DNA from: Strix aluco
Taxonomy: Eukaryota > Chordata > Aves > Strigiformes > Strigidae
Length of the DNA: 64,000 bases
NCBI RefSeq assembly: GCF_031877795.1
Contig: NC_133933.1
Location: 3,470,632-3,534,631, forward strand
Direction: 5' to 3'
Shown: positions 36,957 to 48,385 of the stretch, piece by piece
Position numbering within the stretch: the stretch's first letter is position 1
Layout: the number at the start of each line of letters is the position of its first letter
Position numbers and translations under genes: made by a program
Notes under the pieces: generated by a model
What the model was told of the DNA's origin: nothing
What the model saw: the letters and a program-made list of their open reading frames with translations, nothing else
The model's database searches: none

Positions 36957-39117
36957 CTCCGGTTGTAGCCGCTCTCCTCGCCGAAGCGGAGCGGCTCCGC
37001 GCTTAAACCTTCCCACAGGTAGCTTGGCCGCGGCGAGGCTAAAGCGCAGGAAAACCTCCCTAATGCGGGCTGAGCCGGGGCCGCTGCCGAGGTTCCTAAT
37101 CCTTATCTAATCCCCGTGAGAGATCAATGAAACAATCAATCGCGGCCTCCTTAAGCGCTCCCTCGCCCTGCCATCGAGGAGCGATTTAGCCCGGACCCAC
37201 GCTACCAGTGCCCAGGCTGGTAAAAGCCCCATGGCCACGTCTCAGCTCTCACCCACGGGTGACCCGGGTGTCCAGCAGCACCTCGTCCCCTCCTCACCCG
37301 CAGCCCACCGAGGCAGTGAACCCCCTGGGACGGGGCCTCGCTGAGCAACTGGGTGCGTTTCCCAGCTTCCATAGCCCAAACGGCGATGGTGGCGTTAGCC
37401 ACGGCACGGGTAGGCCCGTGGAAGCCGGTGGGGCGCGTGTCGCTCGCGTGCTCTTTGGGAAACGTTTCCCCAGGTTGTAATTGTTCCTGGCTGCTAGTCT
37501 CCGGCGCTGGCGTGCAGTGGCCCCGCTGTAGAAGTAACGAAAATTGCAACTTTCCCATGCTTTTAATGGGAAACTGCGTTGAGAGAAGAACTCCCGTTAG
37601 TATTTAATGTTTCTGATGGATAAAGGAGGCGGCCTCGGAGGAGTGGATGGGCTGTGTAGTGGAAAGCCTTCTCGTGAGAAAGGGAGGTGAGGGATGAAAC
37701 GTAAGCCCTCCTCGTCTGCATTTCTCTGTGTGGAAAATAGACACCTAGCAGTGAATGGGGACAAGCCAGTGCGCGGGTCGTTCACGTTAAACCTGAGTGC
37801 AGTCGGCAAGGGGCTGAGCAAGAGCGGAGCCAAAAAGGCAAAGTTTGTCATTTTTAGGGAAACGTAAAATTCCACAGTTTGAAGTAGTCATACTGCTACA
37901 GCAAAGGCTGGTTTTGACATATGTTCTATAATTTTCACCAAATTTAGAAGAAAATCAATGTGACTCAATTTTTTCCCCTGAGTTCTCGCTCTGTATTAGT
38001 GGCTTCTTGAAAGCAGAAGTTTGTCTTGTCACTGCTCAGAACATCTGCATGTTTACAAATATGGGGCTGGTCCTGAAGTACTGTAAAGCCAAGCCTTACC
38101 TTGTGCAAAAAGTCACGCTGGATTCAGCAGGGAATGGCTACATGACTAAGAACTGCTAAGAACAGTTGTTATGCCTTCCCCTTCGGAAGTGATTGTTTCT
38201 CCAGGATGCTTAGCACCAAAATTAAAAACCGCGATTTGAGAGAGATTTGTTTTGACAAATACTTTTAATTTCTTCAATGTCTGTAGCAACAACGTACTTA
38301 GCAACCCTAGATATATTTTACTCCCTCTGAAGCTCCGTTCAATTATTTGTTGACGCAAAGGTGAGAACGGCCTGGGGTTTAGTGACCTTTAAATTATTTT
38401 TTTTTTTGTGGTTTTGAAAACCTGTTGTTCAGAAGTGACTTTGTTTCATTATCCCTTTATCATCCACCCCTCTTTTAGCAGCTGAACCTTCCTGCTGTTC
38501 TCTATGGCCCTTTTGGGTAAACTAGGGCGTGCTTCTTAAAGTACCTTTACAGATGTTGAGTTCACCATCTCTAATTAAGATACAAAAATCCATACATTAA
38601 GATCTGTAAGTCACCCAAATTGCAGAGGAGTATTTTTGAGAATAGAGTTTAAGGGGTTGACATTAAGAGCCTTATTCTTGAACAAAGCAGAAGTGCAATA
38701 GTTACCCTAAGTCCTCAACTGGCTTTAAGGATTCTCATCAGACCTCGGCTAACTACAGCGCTTGAGTTTTCTCACTAATGTCCTTGAATTCCAAAGTAAT
38801 GCTGCGTATTTCTTGCCAATTATTATAACCACCTGGAATGCAAAGGACACCAGTATTCAATCAAAATGCATAACAAGGAATGAAGCATTCTTAACTTCAT
38901 GCTATACGTGCTTGCATAAATAAACAGAAAGACAAGGGGGATGGTATTTTCTGCCTGGAAGTCTTTCAGATCTCGTATGTCACGTGTGTTAGCTGTCATT
39001 TGAAAGTTGCCAACAGCAGACTATCTGAGGAGTTGGGTTGCTTGTCTCAGTTCCTGATTTTTTTCTTTCTTCCTTTCTTTTTTTTTTTTTTTTATTTTCC
39101 CTGTTTAATCAAATTAG

Positions 39118-39962
39118 AAGTTTTGGAAGAACTGCCAGAAACAAGTGGGAAAACAGCACGGCGTTTCTTCTTTAATTTAACTTCCATCCCTAATGAGGAG
39201 TCTATCACCTCAGCTGAACTCCAGATTTTTCGGAAACAGGTGCACGGAGCCTTTGAGAACAACAGCAGCTACCATCACCGTATTAATATTTATGAAATTA
39301 TAAAGCCAGCCACAGCCACCTCTAAGGACCCTGTCACAAGACTTTTGGACACCAGGTTGGTGCATCATAATGCAAGTAAATGGGAAAGTTTTGATGTAAC
39401 GCCAGCTGTTTTGAGGTGGATTGCACATGGACAACCTAATCATGGGTTTGTGGTAGAGGTGGTTCACTTGGACAAAGAGAACAGTGCCTCCAAGAGGCAC
39501 GTTAGGATTAGCAGGTCTTTACATCAGGATGAAGATAGCTGGTCTCAGCTCAGGCCATTATTAGTAACGTTTGGGCATGATGGCAAGGGACACCCGCTTC
39601 ATAAAAGAGAAAAGCGTCAAGCGAAACACAAACAGCGTAAACGCCACAAATACAGTTGCAAAAGGCATCCGTTATATGTGGACTTCAATGATGTGGGGTG
39701 GAATGACTGGATTGTTGCCCCACCGGGGTATAGTGCCTTTTACTGCCATGGGGAATGTCCTTTTCCACTGGCAGATCATCTAAACTCCACAAACCATGCC
39801 ATTGTTCAGACTTTGGTCAATTCAGTGAATTCCAAAATCCCCAAGGCTTGCTGTGTGCCGACAGAACTGAGTGCTATTTCCATGCTCTACCTTGATGAAA
39901 ATGAAAAAGTTGTATTAAAGAACTATCAAGATATGGTTGTGGAGGGTTGTGGGTGCCGCTGA
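39118..39962 (+). CDS. BMP2: BMP2, second coding exon (propeptide and mature ligand)
   Basis: It completes codon 119 (G|AA) and runs to TGA at 39,960-39,962, giving a 399-residue precursor (human 396). Residues 120-285 are the rest of the propeptide, including [19 protein letters not shown] and a possible upstream convertase site RISR (248-251). The furin site is REKR (282-285). The mature domain, residues 286-399, is 114 long as in mammals, with a basic heparin-binding start ([11 protein letters not shown]). Its seven knot cysteines are at 299, 328, 332, 363, 364, 396 and 398; 363 should form the inter-chain disulphide. N-glycosylation sequons occur at 138, 166/167, 203 and in LNST at 341. 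GECPF and NSKIPKACC identify BMP2, where BMP4 has GDCPF and NSSIPKACC. The frame is intact with no missing key residue. Confidence 0.99.
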
Positions 39963-39987
39963 CACAGCAAATATATTAGACAAATAC

Positions 39988-40002
39988 AAAAAAAAAAAAA
40001 AA
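39988..40002 (+). repeat. Poly(A) tract in the BMP2 3' UTR
   Basis: Fifteen A soon after the stop codon. This is genomic and could cause internal oligo-dT priming in cDNA libraries. Confidence 0.9.
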
Positions 40003-40228
40003 GCTGACACTTTAATATTTCCCAATGAAGACTTTATTTATGTAATGAAATGGAAAGAAAAAAAACACAACTATTTTGAAAATATATTTATGTCTACGAA
40101 AAAGTTGGGAAAACAAATATTTTAATCAGAGAAATATTCCTTTAAAGATTTTAAATGTATTTTAGTTGTACATTTTATATGGGTTTAATCCCAGCACATG
40201 AAGTATAATGGTCAGATTCTTATTTTGT

Positions 40229-40237
40229 ATTTATTTA
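40229..40237 (+). promoter_or_regulatory. BMP2: AU-rich element (overlapping ATTTA pair)
   Basis: ATTTATTTA within the conserved-looking part of the 3' UTR, a typical binding site class for mRNA stability factors. Other single ATTTA motifs lie nearby. Confidence 0.65.
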
Positions 40238-40729
40238 CTATTATAACCACTTTTTAGAAGAATAGCTAATTTGTATTTATATGTAATCAAAAAGAAAAAA
40301 ATATAGGGTTTGTACATAATTTTCCAAAATTGTAGCTGTTTCAATTGTGTGTATTTAAGTTGAAAAGAATACATGGAAGGTTACTATGGCAAAGTGCATA
40401 GCACATTTGCTTTCTGCTGTGCTACTGTTAAGGTCACAAGTTCAAGTCCAGAAAAAAGTGGATAATCCACTCTGCTGACTTTCAAGATTATTATATTGTA
40501 CAATTCTCAGGAATGCTGCAGGGTGGGCTGTCCAATCCATGAGAACTGGCATCCTCCTTAGGTGGAACATTTGGATAAGAACCAGACGTTGCTGATCTAG
40601 CATAAATACTGCTATTCCCAACTAATTTGCAGTGTGAATATAAGAAGGACCAATAGAAATCCTACGGGAGGCGGGGGTGGGGGAAGACTGAATCCTTTCT
40701 AGACCTACAGAAAAGTGAATGTTTGATGT

Positions 40730-40759
40730 TTCCTTTAAAAGTCCTTCCTTTAAAAGTCC
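40730..40759 (+). repeat. Perfect 15-bp tandem duplication in the 3' UTR
   Basis: TTCCTTTAAAAGTCC occurs twice, back to back and identical. It is a small recent duplication within an otherwise conserved-looking UTR. Confidence 0.95.
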
Positions 40760-40775
40760 TGGCCAAATATAAAAT

Positions 40776-40781
40776 AATAAA
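40776..40781 (+). terminator. BMP2: Candidate proximal poly(A) signal
   Basis: An AATAAA hexamer lies about 0.8 kb after the stop codon. A hexamer at a comparable point is present in the human 3' UTR, so a shorter isoform is possible. Confidence 0.5.
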
Positions 40782-41108
40782 AACTAAAATGTCATCCTTT
40801 TTTTATTTGTGATTATGTATGCTAAAGGGGAATACGTACCTTATTTGTACCGGCCCTTGTCTTTAACAGTTGGAAGAGCATTGCATACTTCCTCACCTCA
40901 GATGAGAGCTCACTTCTGTGGAGTGTTATAGTGAAATTCATCTTCAATTTTTGCCCTACATACAGCAGGCTGTTGTCATATGCAGCCTCCTATCTAACCT
41001 CAGCTGATGGGTTTGCTGGTTTGCAGATTAGCTTGTCTTCCTTTCCAGGGTTTTTGTGTTTGAAATATTTTTTTTTTTCCTTCCCAAATGTTTAAATCTA
41101 TTTCAGAT

Positions 41109-41114
41109 AATAAA
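41109..41114 (+). terminator. BMP2: Main BMP2 poly(A) signal
   Basis: AATAAA in the context 'tatttcagataataaattg', which matches the region at the end of the human BMP2 transcript. Cleavage would fall at about 41,125-41,140. Confidence 0.75.
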
Positions 41115-41140
41115 TTGTAGAGCTCTGATATTCCTTTCTG

Positions 41141-44100
41141 AAAAGTCCAGTCTGTAAGAAAAAACATTTCACTTGTGCAGTCATCACAAGGATAACTTGT
41201 GCTTACATCTTCTTACTTTTTAAATCCTTCACGTAAGGCGCAAAAGCATGATTTGCAGTTGGCAAAGGCAGCATTAAAGCTAATACTACTTATTGTGCCC
41301 CTTGTGCGTTAAAAGACTGGTATGGCAGTTGAGTTACTAGCTGTAGAACCTGGGACGAGCATGCAGAGGCCAGGTTGCTTCTTGTGTGAAAATTGTGCTG
41401 AAATAGTAGAGCGGGAACGTAGCTTAAATTGGCTTCTTGGTGATCCACTGCGAAGTGCACTGAAGCTGGGAACAGAATGGAATAGTGTTAGATGCTAGTG
41501 GGAAGTTCCTGCCTGTTTCAGGAGCTCTCCGCTGTATTTAGTGGATATACAGTGACTCTGTGCTGATACCTCCAGAGGTGTCAGAACCCCGCTGTGCTCC
41601 GTTGTGGATCTGTTTCTCGATTTGGTGAACTGAGGCAGCGCTTCCCAAAGTCATGTGTACAGCTGGCCCATTAGAGACCTCTCTAAGTCAACTCTGGGAA
41701 TCTCTAAATCGGGCCTGCTACTAGCCTGGCTTTTTCTTAACAGAAACCTCCTCTTTCTCATGGCCCTCTCCAAACTCCTCCTTTTTTTTACCAGAATCCT
41801 CTGGGTTACAGCGAAGGTACTGAATAGGTTTGTTGATCAGAAAGGCTAACTTGGTGATGTCTTACAGGTCTTGTTACAGAACAGTTCTCTACTGCTAATC
41901 ATCACAAAAGGCAATGGCTACAGAGGATAGGAGAGAAAAACTGATTTCCTGTTGATCCCATTTCTCTCTTGACAGCTTTAAAAATATCTTAGGCTAGCTG
42001 TAAGTTTGTGTGGCGAGATTTAAAATGTACGTGTTTCTTTGTACCAGCGGTATTTTAATAGCTAATAGAGAACAATCCACCACTCTGCAGTTTGGCTCTG
42101 CTTGTTTTTGAGAGGTAGCTGATGTTATTGGTCATGCTGATACTACGTAGTAGCCTATGAGTTCGCTGGGTGGACAACTTCAGTTTGCTCTTTCAAAAGA
42201 CCAGTGCTGTTCTGTTGGCTAATATTTTGAGGGGGGAGTGGTTTATGTGCAGAAGATTTGTTTGCCTTTTGCTTGTTGCCAGCTTTACTGGTGATGAGTG
42301 AGTTTATGGCTGTTGCTTTGGGAAGGTAGTCGGTCGTGGGAAATGCCATAGTGAAGGTTCTTCAAGAATTCATTGATTGTTTACGATGCGTGGTTGTGCT
42401 AGTCAAGTCATAGTGGCGCTAGCATACTCTGTAAAGCTGGACATAAAGTGCTGAAAAATTGGAAGATTGTGCCATTTCTATGAGCAGGAAAGGTATGATC
42501 CCAAACCTGCTGAAATCAATAAAGACTTCTAACCAGATCCTAAACTCCAGTGTTGCAAGGCTTGAGTTTCACAGCTCATAGCCCTTTGTGTGTAACTAGA
42601 TTGAGGAAGGCTTTTTACAGAGTGGTGGCTGCTTTACTTCTCCTCTAAGGCATGAGAACACGTTGATGCTAATCTTGTTTCAAAAAAATTGGCTACGGCG
42701 CTTGTCTATGCATGAGCAGTAGCTGGCTCATGGCGTGATGCCGCATTCCTTGTAAAGGCAAACCTCCTGTTGCTTGACAAAGAATTGCATCCTTAGTAAA
42801 ATAGACTGAGGCCAATGTATAATTGTAAACCGATTAAGACCCACTCTTGCACGCATTTCTATACCTGCTTAGTCACGGAATCATCAGTTCCGTACTGATT
42901 TCGAGGAGGAAACAGGCATGTGTCAAGCTCAGCACGTCCATAAATTTCTGCAGAATTGGTTTCATAATGTGTCTTTTAATCCTTAATTTTTAATCTTTCT
43001 CTCCAGACTGGAGATGTGAGAGTACTCCACTGAAGAGTTTGTTTAGGATTTAAAAGAAGAGAAACAAAACAAACTTTCATATATGAGTAGTAGAAAATTC
43101 TCCTAGAGATCAATTGGGTTCCTGAACTCTGCTAAATAGGGTTGATGATCAGACAGTCCTCCTGAAAGATTTGGGCTTTCTGACATCATCTAAATCTGAT
43201 AATGACTGCTAAATAATCCTAAATACTAAAGGTATGCTGTTACCACAATACACCAGTACTTATGTCAGTTCTTTAGTACTTATTAGCTCTATAGTACTCT
43301 ACAAGAAGAAATGAGCTTTTTTTTCCTTTTAAGAGGAGAAAAAGCAGAAGATCGGAAGGCTAAACTGCCTTTGTTATCCTATAGCCTGTTTCCCCTAAAC
43401 ATATTGCTTCTAGGCACTTATATAATCTATATAGGCAGAGATTGTGATAGATAATGTCACCCTTTGTGCATTTCAGATAAGCATCTCTCTAAACACAAAT
43501 GTGATCAGCATCTCTCCTTGTCCTTTTGAGACTCAGTAACAGCTTTGTCAAGTGGCTTGATAATTTTTGCGCAAAATTCAGTTGGACTTCTGTGGTCAGC
43601 AACATGTAAAAATGACGTGGGAAGATCTTCAGTTGAGGTAAGCTCTCCCGAGAGCATTGGCCATTTTCACCGAGCAGGATCTGCTCTGCTGTGCTCACCT
43701 GGGCTCATCATAATCAGGCATTGAGGCCTTTCCCGCTCATATGATAGTCGGGTTTGGGTGTCCACAGACTGTCACCTGCTTTGCCCCCTGCTAGGCAGTT
43801 AAAGATCTCGTTTGTGCAATCTGTACCAATGAGGCTTGGAGAGGAACATGATGTATTGTACTCTCAGCTTTGAAGAAGGAGCTCATCTGGACTGCATTTA
43901 TACTAGACCCACTTTGCTACACTATTAGAAGAGGATAATTATTGAACTATTTTATTGTACAGCTATTCCAAAATTGTTGATTTTTGGGGTTTTTTTATTG
44001 ATTTCAGGAGGCAGCTAATTGCCATATGGCAGCTTGATGTTAATGTTTTATGAAGATCAGGAAACAAAAGTTTATGAAAAGCTTTTGTATAGTAACTGCA

Positions 44101-44377
44101 GAGTTTCAAGAACTGTTTTATACTTCCTGACAGTGCAGGTCTGGCTTAATGGTTTGTTTTTATTGCTTAAGAGTGTAAACCTTTCTTTAGCCGATGTGTG
44201 GAAATTATATCCTCATCCCGCATTACGCATTTCTCATTGCTCATTACTCATTCCCTGCTTTCATTTCTGCCATCTGTAATCAGAGCTTTACTGTTTCAAC
44301 TGCATGCAAAATGCTCCTATCCTTTGCTGCACAGTAAGATACTTTTCCTTAGCACTCACCCACCCTTTCAAAAAAAA
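41141..44377. other. Downstream intergenic DNA, no gene seen
   Basis: It contains an isolated AATAAA at 42,518 with no associated exon. Open frames are short and have no recognisable domain. No repeat is identified. Confidence 0.55.
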
Positions 44378-44406
44378 GGGGGGGGGGGAAGGGGGGGGGG
44401 GGGGGG
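44378..44406 (+). repeat. Paired G homopolymers
   Basis: G runs of 11 and 16 bases are separated by AA and preceded by a run of A. This is a strong quadruplex-forming and error-prone tract. Confidence 0.9.
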
Positions 44407-46217
44407 AAGGAGGAAAAGCCTACTCTGTCTATATTGTTTTTCTCTGTTTTGGGTGGAGTCTGTCTTAGATTCTGGTTGCTAGATGGTTTCTGTAGTAACA
44501 AGCAGAGAAAAATCCAAGACTGAAAAGGCACTTTTAAAGGTGCCATATCTTGCCTGAAGTATTATTTATCTAATTATGGATATGGAATGTTTCTCTTCTC
44601 CTTTATATTAAGGCTACCCCTTTTGATAGGGCACACTGCTGCTATGAGAACTTGATTTGTTGTGTTCTTACAACATGAGAACATGAGAAACACGAATCTT
44701 GTTCCCAGTTGACTTAAGCTGCTCAGAAAAATGATGAAAAGCCAAAGGCATTAAAATGTATTTTTAAAGATGTTATAAATGGTTGTTACAGGCACAAACT
44801 GCTTTGTTTTTTAGTTACATAGGAAAGAAAAAAGAAGCTAGGTTCAGAAGGACACTTGGATTTTACATATTATTGCTGTAAGGAGGGTGGTGGATAAAAG
44901 TGGCAGTCTTTTACTTTGTTAGACTACTATGTACAGGGAAAAAATCCCAGCTCCTTCAGAATATAGCTTTACTCTGCTGTACTCCAAATTTTTTGTTTAT
45001 TTCTCCTAAGAGATTTTGCAGGTGTGTGAGAAAGTAAGTGTTTGTGTGTCCACTCCATTTGTCTTTCTTGGGCACAAAAAGAATTAAAAAATTATTTTAA
45101 GATTACCTCTTTCCTGTCTCCTCCAGTACTAATCCTTCATTACCTGTATTCCTGACAGCCTTGTCTGCAACAAGCAGTAATGGTTTCCTGAGGTGGAGTT
45201 TCCTCTCTTTTTGGAATCTAGTCACCTGTCAGTGCCCTCTGGGATTTAGCAACCTTCTGTCCGCAAGCCTTGTGCAATGGTCACTTAGAAAAGCAGGTAC
45301 ACTGGTTTTTGTCCTGGTTCTGTGTCCTTTACAGAGGCAAATTTGTCCCTGCCTTCTGCAAAAATCTTCGCTTGGGCAGGGTCCGAAGGCTCACACCCCT
45401 TGCGTGTGGCAGGAAACACCTCATGACACCAGGGACCGTGTTTGTAACTTGACAGAAGTCTGAGGGCCAAAGTTTATTTGCATCTGTATTTACATAGTGC
45501 TGTGAAGGCGCTCAGCTGTAATACCTGCCCGGGCTTGTAGTGCCCTCGATAGATGAACAGAGGCTGAGAGCTATTGGACTTCTCCAGCGGTAGGAAACTT
45601 GCAGTGGGTCAGCTTGGTTCTCAGCTCCCAAGGCAAGGTAGCGATGAGATGTAATTTTGCTCTTCACAGTTCATTCTTACAGGGGCTTTTGCAAAATGTG
45701 CTTGAAATTATATAGAAATTAGACCAGAGCCACTAGGTTACGTCTGCAGTTGGGTATATTGGCTTGACTCCAGGAAAGAAGCAGATCTGTGCCTTTTTAG
45801 TTTGAAAAAAGGCAGGGACTTTTGTGGGAAGAAGTTGCAGGTGAAGGTAGTGGGGAAGGACCCTGCAGGCTTTTGAAGCTGAAAGTGTTAAAAATTTCTA
45901 GCGGGACTTCAGGTAGAGAGATCAGAGCAGGGAATTGATAACATTCTGAAAGTTCAGGTTCCCACAACAGCTGGACTGTGGCAGATTTACAATTTAATGA
46001 GGCTGATAATCCCATTAGAGATTAAATTAAGAAGGATTTTCTGGGAGATCACCAAGAAAATTATGAATATTGTGCTGTAGCTTGGGTCGTAATGCCAAGA
46101 CAGGGGAGAGCTGACATGTACTTCTTGCACTGCAGGATACTGTTTCATTCAGTGCGTCTCATTAAAACAGAGCATTCAACTCCAGCAGTGTTTCACTATA
46201 AACAGAAGCAAATGTAG

Positions 46218-46257
46218 AATTATTATTATTACTACTACTATTATTACTATCATCATC
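46218..46257 (+). repeat. ATT/ACT trinucleotide repeat
   Basis: About 13 imperfect ATT, ACT and ATC units. Confidence 0.85.
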
Positions 46258-48369
46258 CTGGAAACAACATGCAGATTAAAAGATGGAAATATCGACCAGA
46301 TCTGCAAATCAGCACAGCTCTACTGAATTCGTTCTCAGATGATCCGATCCTTTTTATTAAAGCAAATCCTCAGAGGGCAGGGTGACCACGTATAAAAAGT
46401 GATATATTTAAGGTAACTATTGACATAACTCCAGTAGCTTGGAACTTGCACAAAACCATTTTTTTATGGCATCCTGCACACCCTAGTGATGGGAAAGTGT
46501 TGTATGGAATAATGACTCTGTAACCACAGACTTCAAAAGTATAGAATGTCTGCGGCATGATGGAAATAGCTGTTTCCACATCAATAATATACACACAGGC
46601 ATACTGAAGCTTAATTGCAAGGCCAATGGTGATGGGAGTGGGAAGGGGGAAGGGATATCTGACTATGGCTGCGCCAAACATGCGGGCTGAGCAGAATGCC
46701 TCTGCTTTACAGCCAGAAACAATGATTCATTTCATCGTAATCTTGACTTTTGCATTTTTCTCATGACTTATTGATAACTTTGTATGGGACTTCATAGACC
46801 AAAGGAGTTATTGACTCCTTAGGAATTAGAAAGAGAGGCAGAGTATGTATTATTTCTTATAAACATCACTCTAGCTATTGTTTTAAATTACTTTAAGGAC
46901 AGTTCTAACATGTTTTTATCTGCTTGCATTTTCTCTCTTCCTTTGAATGAAAAAGTCTTTTTATTTAAAGGCAGTCTCTCACTTAAGAGCCCAACTTTTT
47001 TGTCCATTTTCATGAAGAATCCTGATCTTCTAGTTGACATCATAATGTTAACATGAAGGCAGTTTTGATGTCATGCTGTTGCTATTGGACCAAGTCCTAA
47101 CGGACGTGCAAGCCATTTTCCCAGCACTGGTGCTGTAAATAAAAGGTGGGCCCAATAGCTTTAAGTGAAAAATGAGCTGTTTTATTCTGCAAAACACTGG
47201 CATTATTGATACTCTTTTATTCCTATTGTTCAAGACCTAGATTACTGGAATGACAGGTATGTTGTCATTTTGCTGCTTGCAGTGTACAGACTATTGGCAT
47301 CTTGCAGGATTACTTTAAAGCTTCTCTTGCTGGAATCTTGTGAGGGCACCATGGAGCCTGAGATTCTTAAAAAGAAAATTTCCTCATAGTCTCTGAGGAG
47401 AAGCCTCAGAGTGCCACCTTGAGACTCAAAGATCAGAAGGAAATGGAATTGAAGTTCTCCTTTCCTTAAACACTGTTTTTTTAAAGTCCATCAACATTTT
47501 TGGTTATTTAGGATTAGCAGTAACCCATGTTCTAGATGATGTTATTACTGAGGGGAGGATCAAAGACTAATTGATTCATATTTCCTGGTCTGGTGATTAT
47601 TTTTTTTTTGTTAAGGTGTTTTTGGGTTTTTTTTAAGAAATAGTTAACTACTTCTTGACACACAGGGCAAAGAAGTCTCCCAGGTTTGCAGATGAAAAGA
47701 TTTTCATCTTTGAAAATATAACCCAAATGTACCCTAGAGGGCAGAGTCATTTAGGGAGAGATCCTGCACACCTGCTGAGTTACTGATTCATGCCCACTGC
47801 AGAGTTCCTCAGTCAGAAGGACCAAGCCCTGGGAAAATGGTGTTGGGAGCGTGGGTGGAGCCTTCTGGGTTTTGTCAGCAGCAAAGGTTGAGAAAGTGGT
47901 CTGGGACTCTCCTGTGTGTAGGTTCTGACAAAAAAACCCAAACAAAACCCCAACAAACAAAAACCATTTAAAAAAAAAAATCAGTAGTTTGCAAACAACT
48001 CTGCATAACCCAGCAGGCCATTCTGCTGGCAGGTGGCTATTACAGCTCCTACCTGCTGGAGGGTCTTAGCCATTTTTGAGGGTTGAATTTATTTTTCAAA
48101 TAGAAGCAGCTTAACTTATCAAAGAAAATAAACCAGGTGCTGCCCTTTCCATAAGCCATCTTCTCTTGAGACCTGAGCCATGCAGTGGGTTACTGCCAAC
48201 TTTTCCATCTAACTGTTGAGGAAAATTTGTTGTCAGGCCTTTCTCTGGGAGCCTGAGTGTCTGGAAAGGATCTGGGAAGGTCCCTCCAGCTCCTCTTGTA
48301 TGTGAGTACTTCCTTCAAAGTTTCAGGCTCCATTCCTCTACCTCAGTCATCTGAGGCGGGGGAGGGAGG

Positions 48370-48385
48370 AAAAAAAAAAAAAAAA
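48370..48385 (+). repeat. Poly(A) tract
   Basis: A 16-base A run after a short G-rich purine stretch. Confidence 0.9.

Larger units (their letters stand above)
33600..37060. promoter_or_regulatory. BMP2: CpG island over the BMP2 promoter and first exons
   Basis: Base composition rises sharply and CpG dinucleotides become dense, most of all at 34,320-34,860 and 35,640-37,060, with numerous GGGCGG/CCGCCC GC boxes. It spans the presumed promoter, exon 1, intron 1 and the first coding exon. This is the usual setting of a developmental regulator such as BMP2. Edges are judged by eye. Long open frames on both strands here come from high GC (few stops) and are not genes. Confidence 0.85.
36758..39117 (+). 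other. BMP2: BMP2 intron 2
   Basis: The intron is 2,360 bp long, phase 1, GTAGGG donor and a strong acceptor: a long T-rich tract (39,071-39,110) then AAATTAG. It is much shorter than the mammalian intron at this position (several kb), fitting a compact bird gene. Its first 300 bases are still CpG island and hold two G-run blocks. The rest is AT-rich and unique-looking, with no repeat recognised. An ATG at 39,000 reads in frame into exon 3 but lies in the intron. Confidence 0.95.
39963..41130 (+). other. BMP2: BMP2 3' UTR
   Basis: An AT-rich tail of about 1.17 kb starts right after the stop codon. Long parts resemble the mammalian BMP2 3' UTR known for extreme conservation, for example 'agttgtacattttatatggg', 'cacatgaagtataatggtca' and 'gataatccactctgctgact' (all from memory). 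AU-rich elements are present: ATTTA at 40,035 and 40,086, ATTTATTTA at 40,229-40,237, and ATTTA at 40,275. They fit the known post-transcriptional control of BMP2. The 3' end is set by the AATAAA at 41,109, whose context ('ctatttcagataataaa') matches the end of the human transcript. Confidence 0.85.

Noticed and set aside
39000..39117. ATG at 39,000 in frame with the second coding exon
   Set aside because: It lies in intron 2. The encoded stretch is the translated T-rich splice tract, and the exon 2/exon 3 join restores the known BMP2 sequence.
39118..39962. BMP4 as an alternative identity
   Set aside because: Mature-domain positions [14 protein letters not shown] and DENEKVV follow BMP2; BMP4 has GDCPF, NSSIPKACC and DEYDKVV.
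40386..40455. tRNA gene in the BMP2 3' UTR
   Set aside because: A- and B-box-like words are present, but no acceptor stem or proper T arm forms. At most it is a SINE or tRNA-like remnant.
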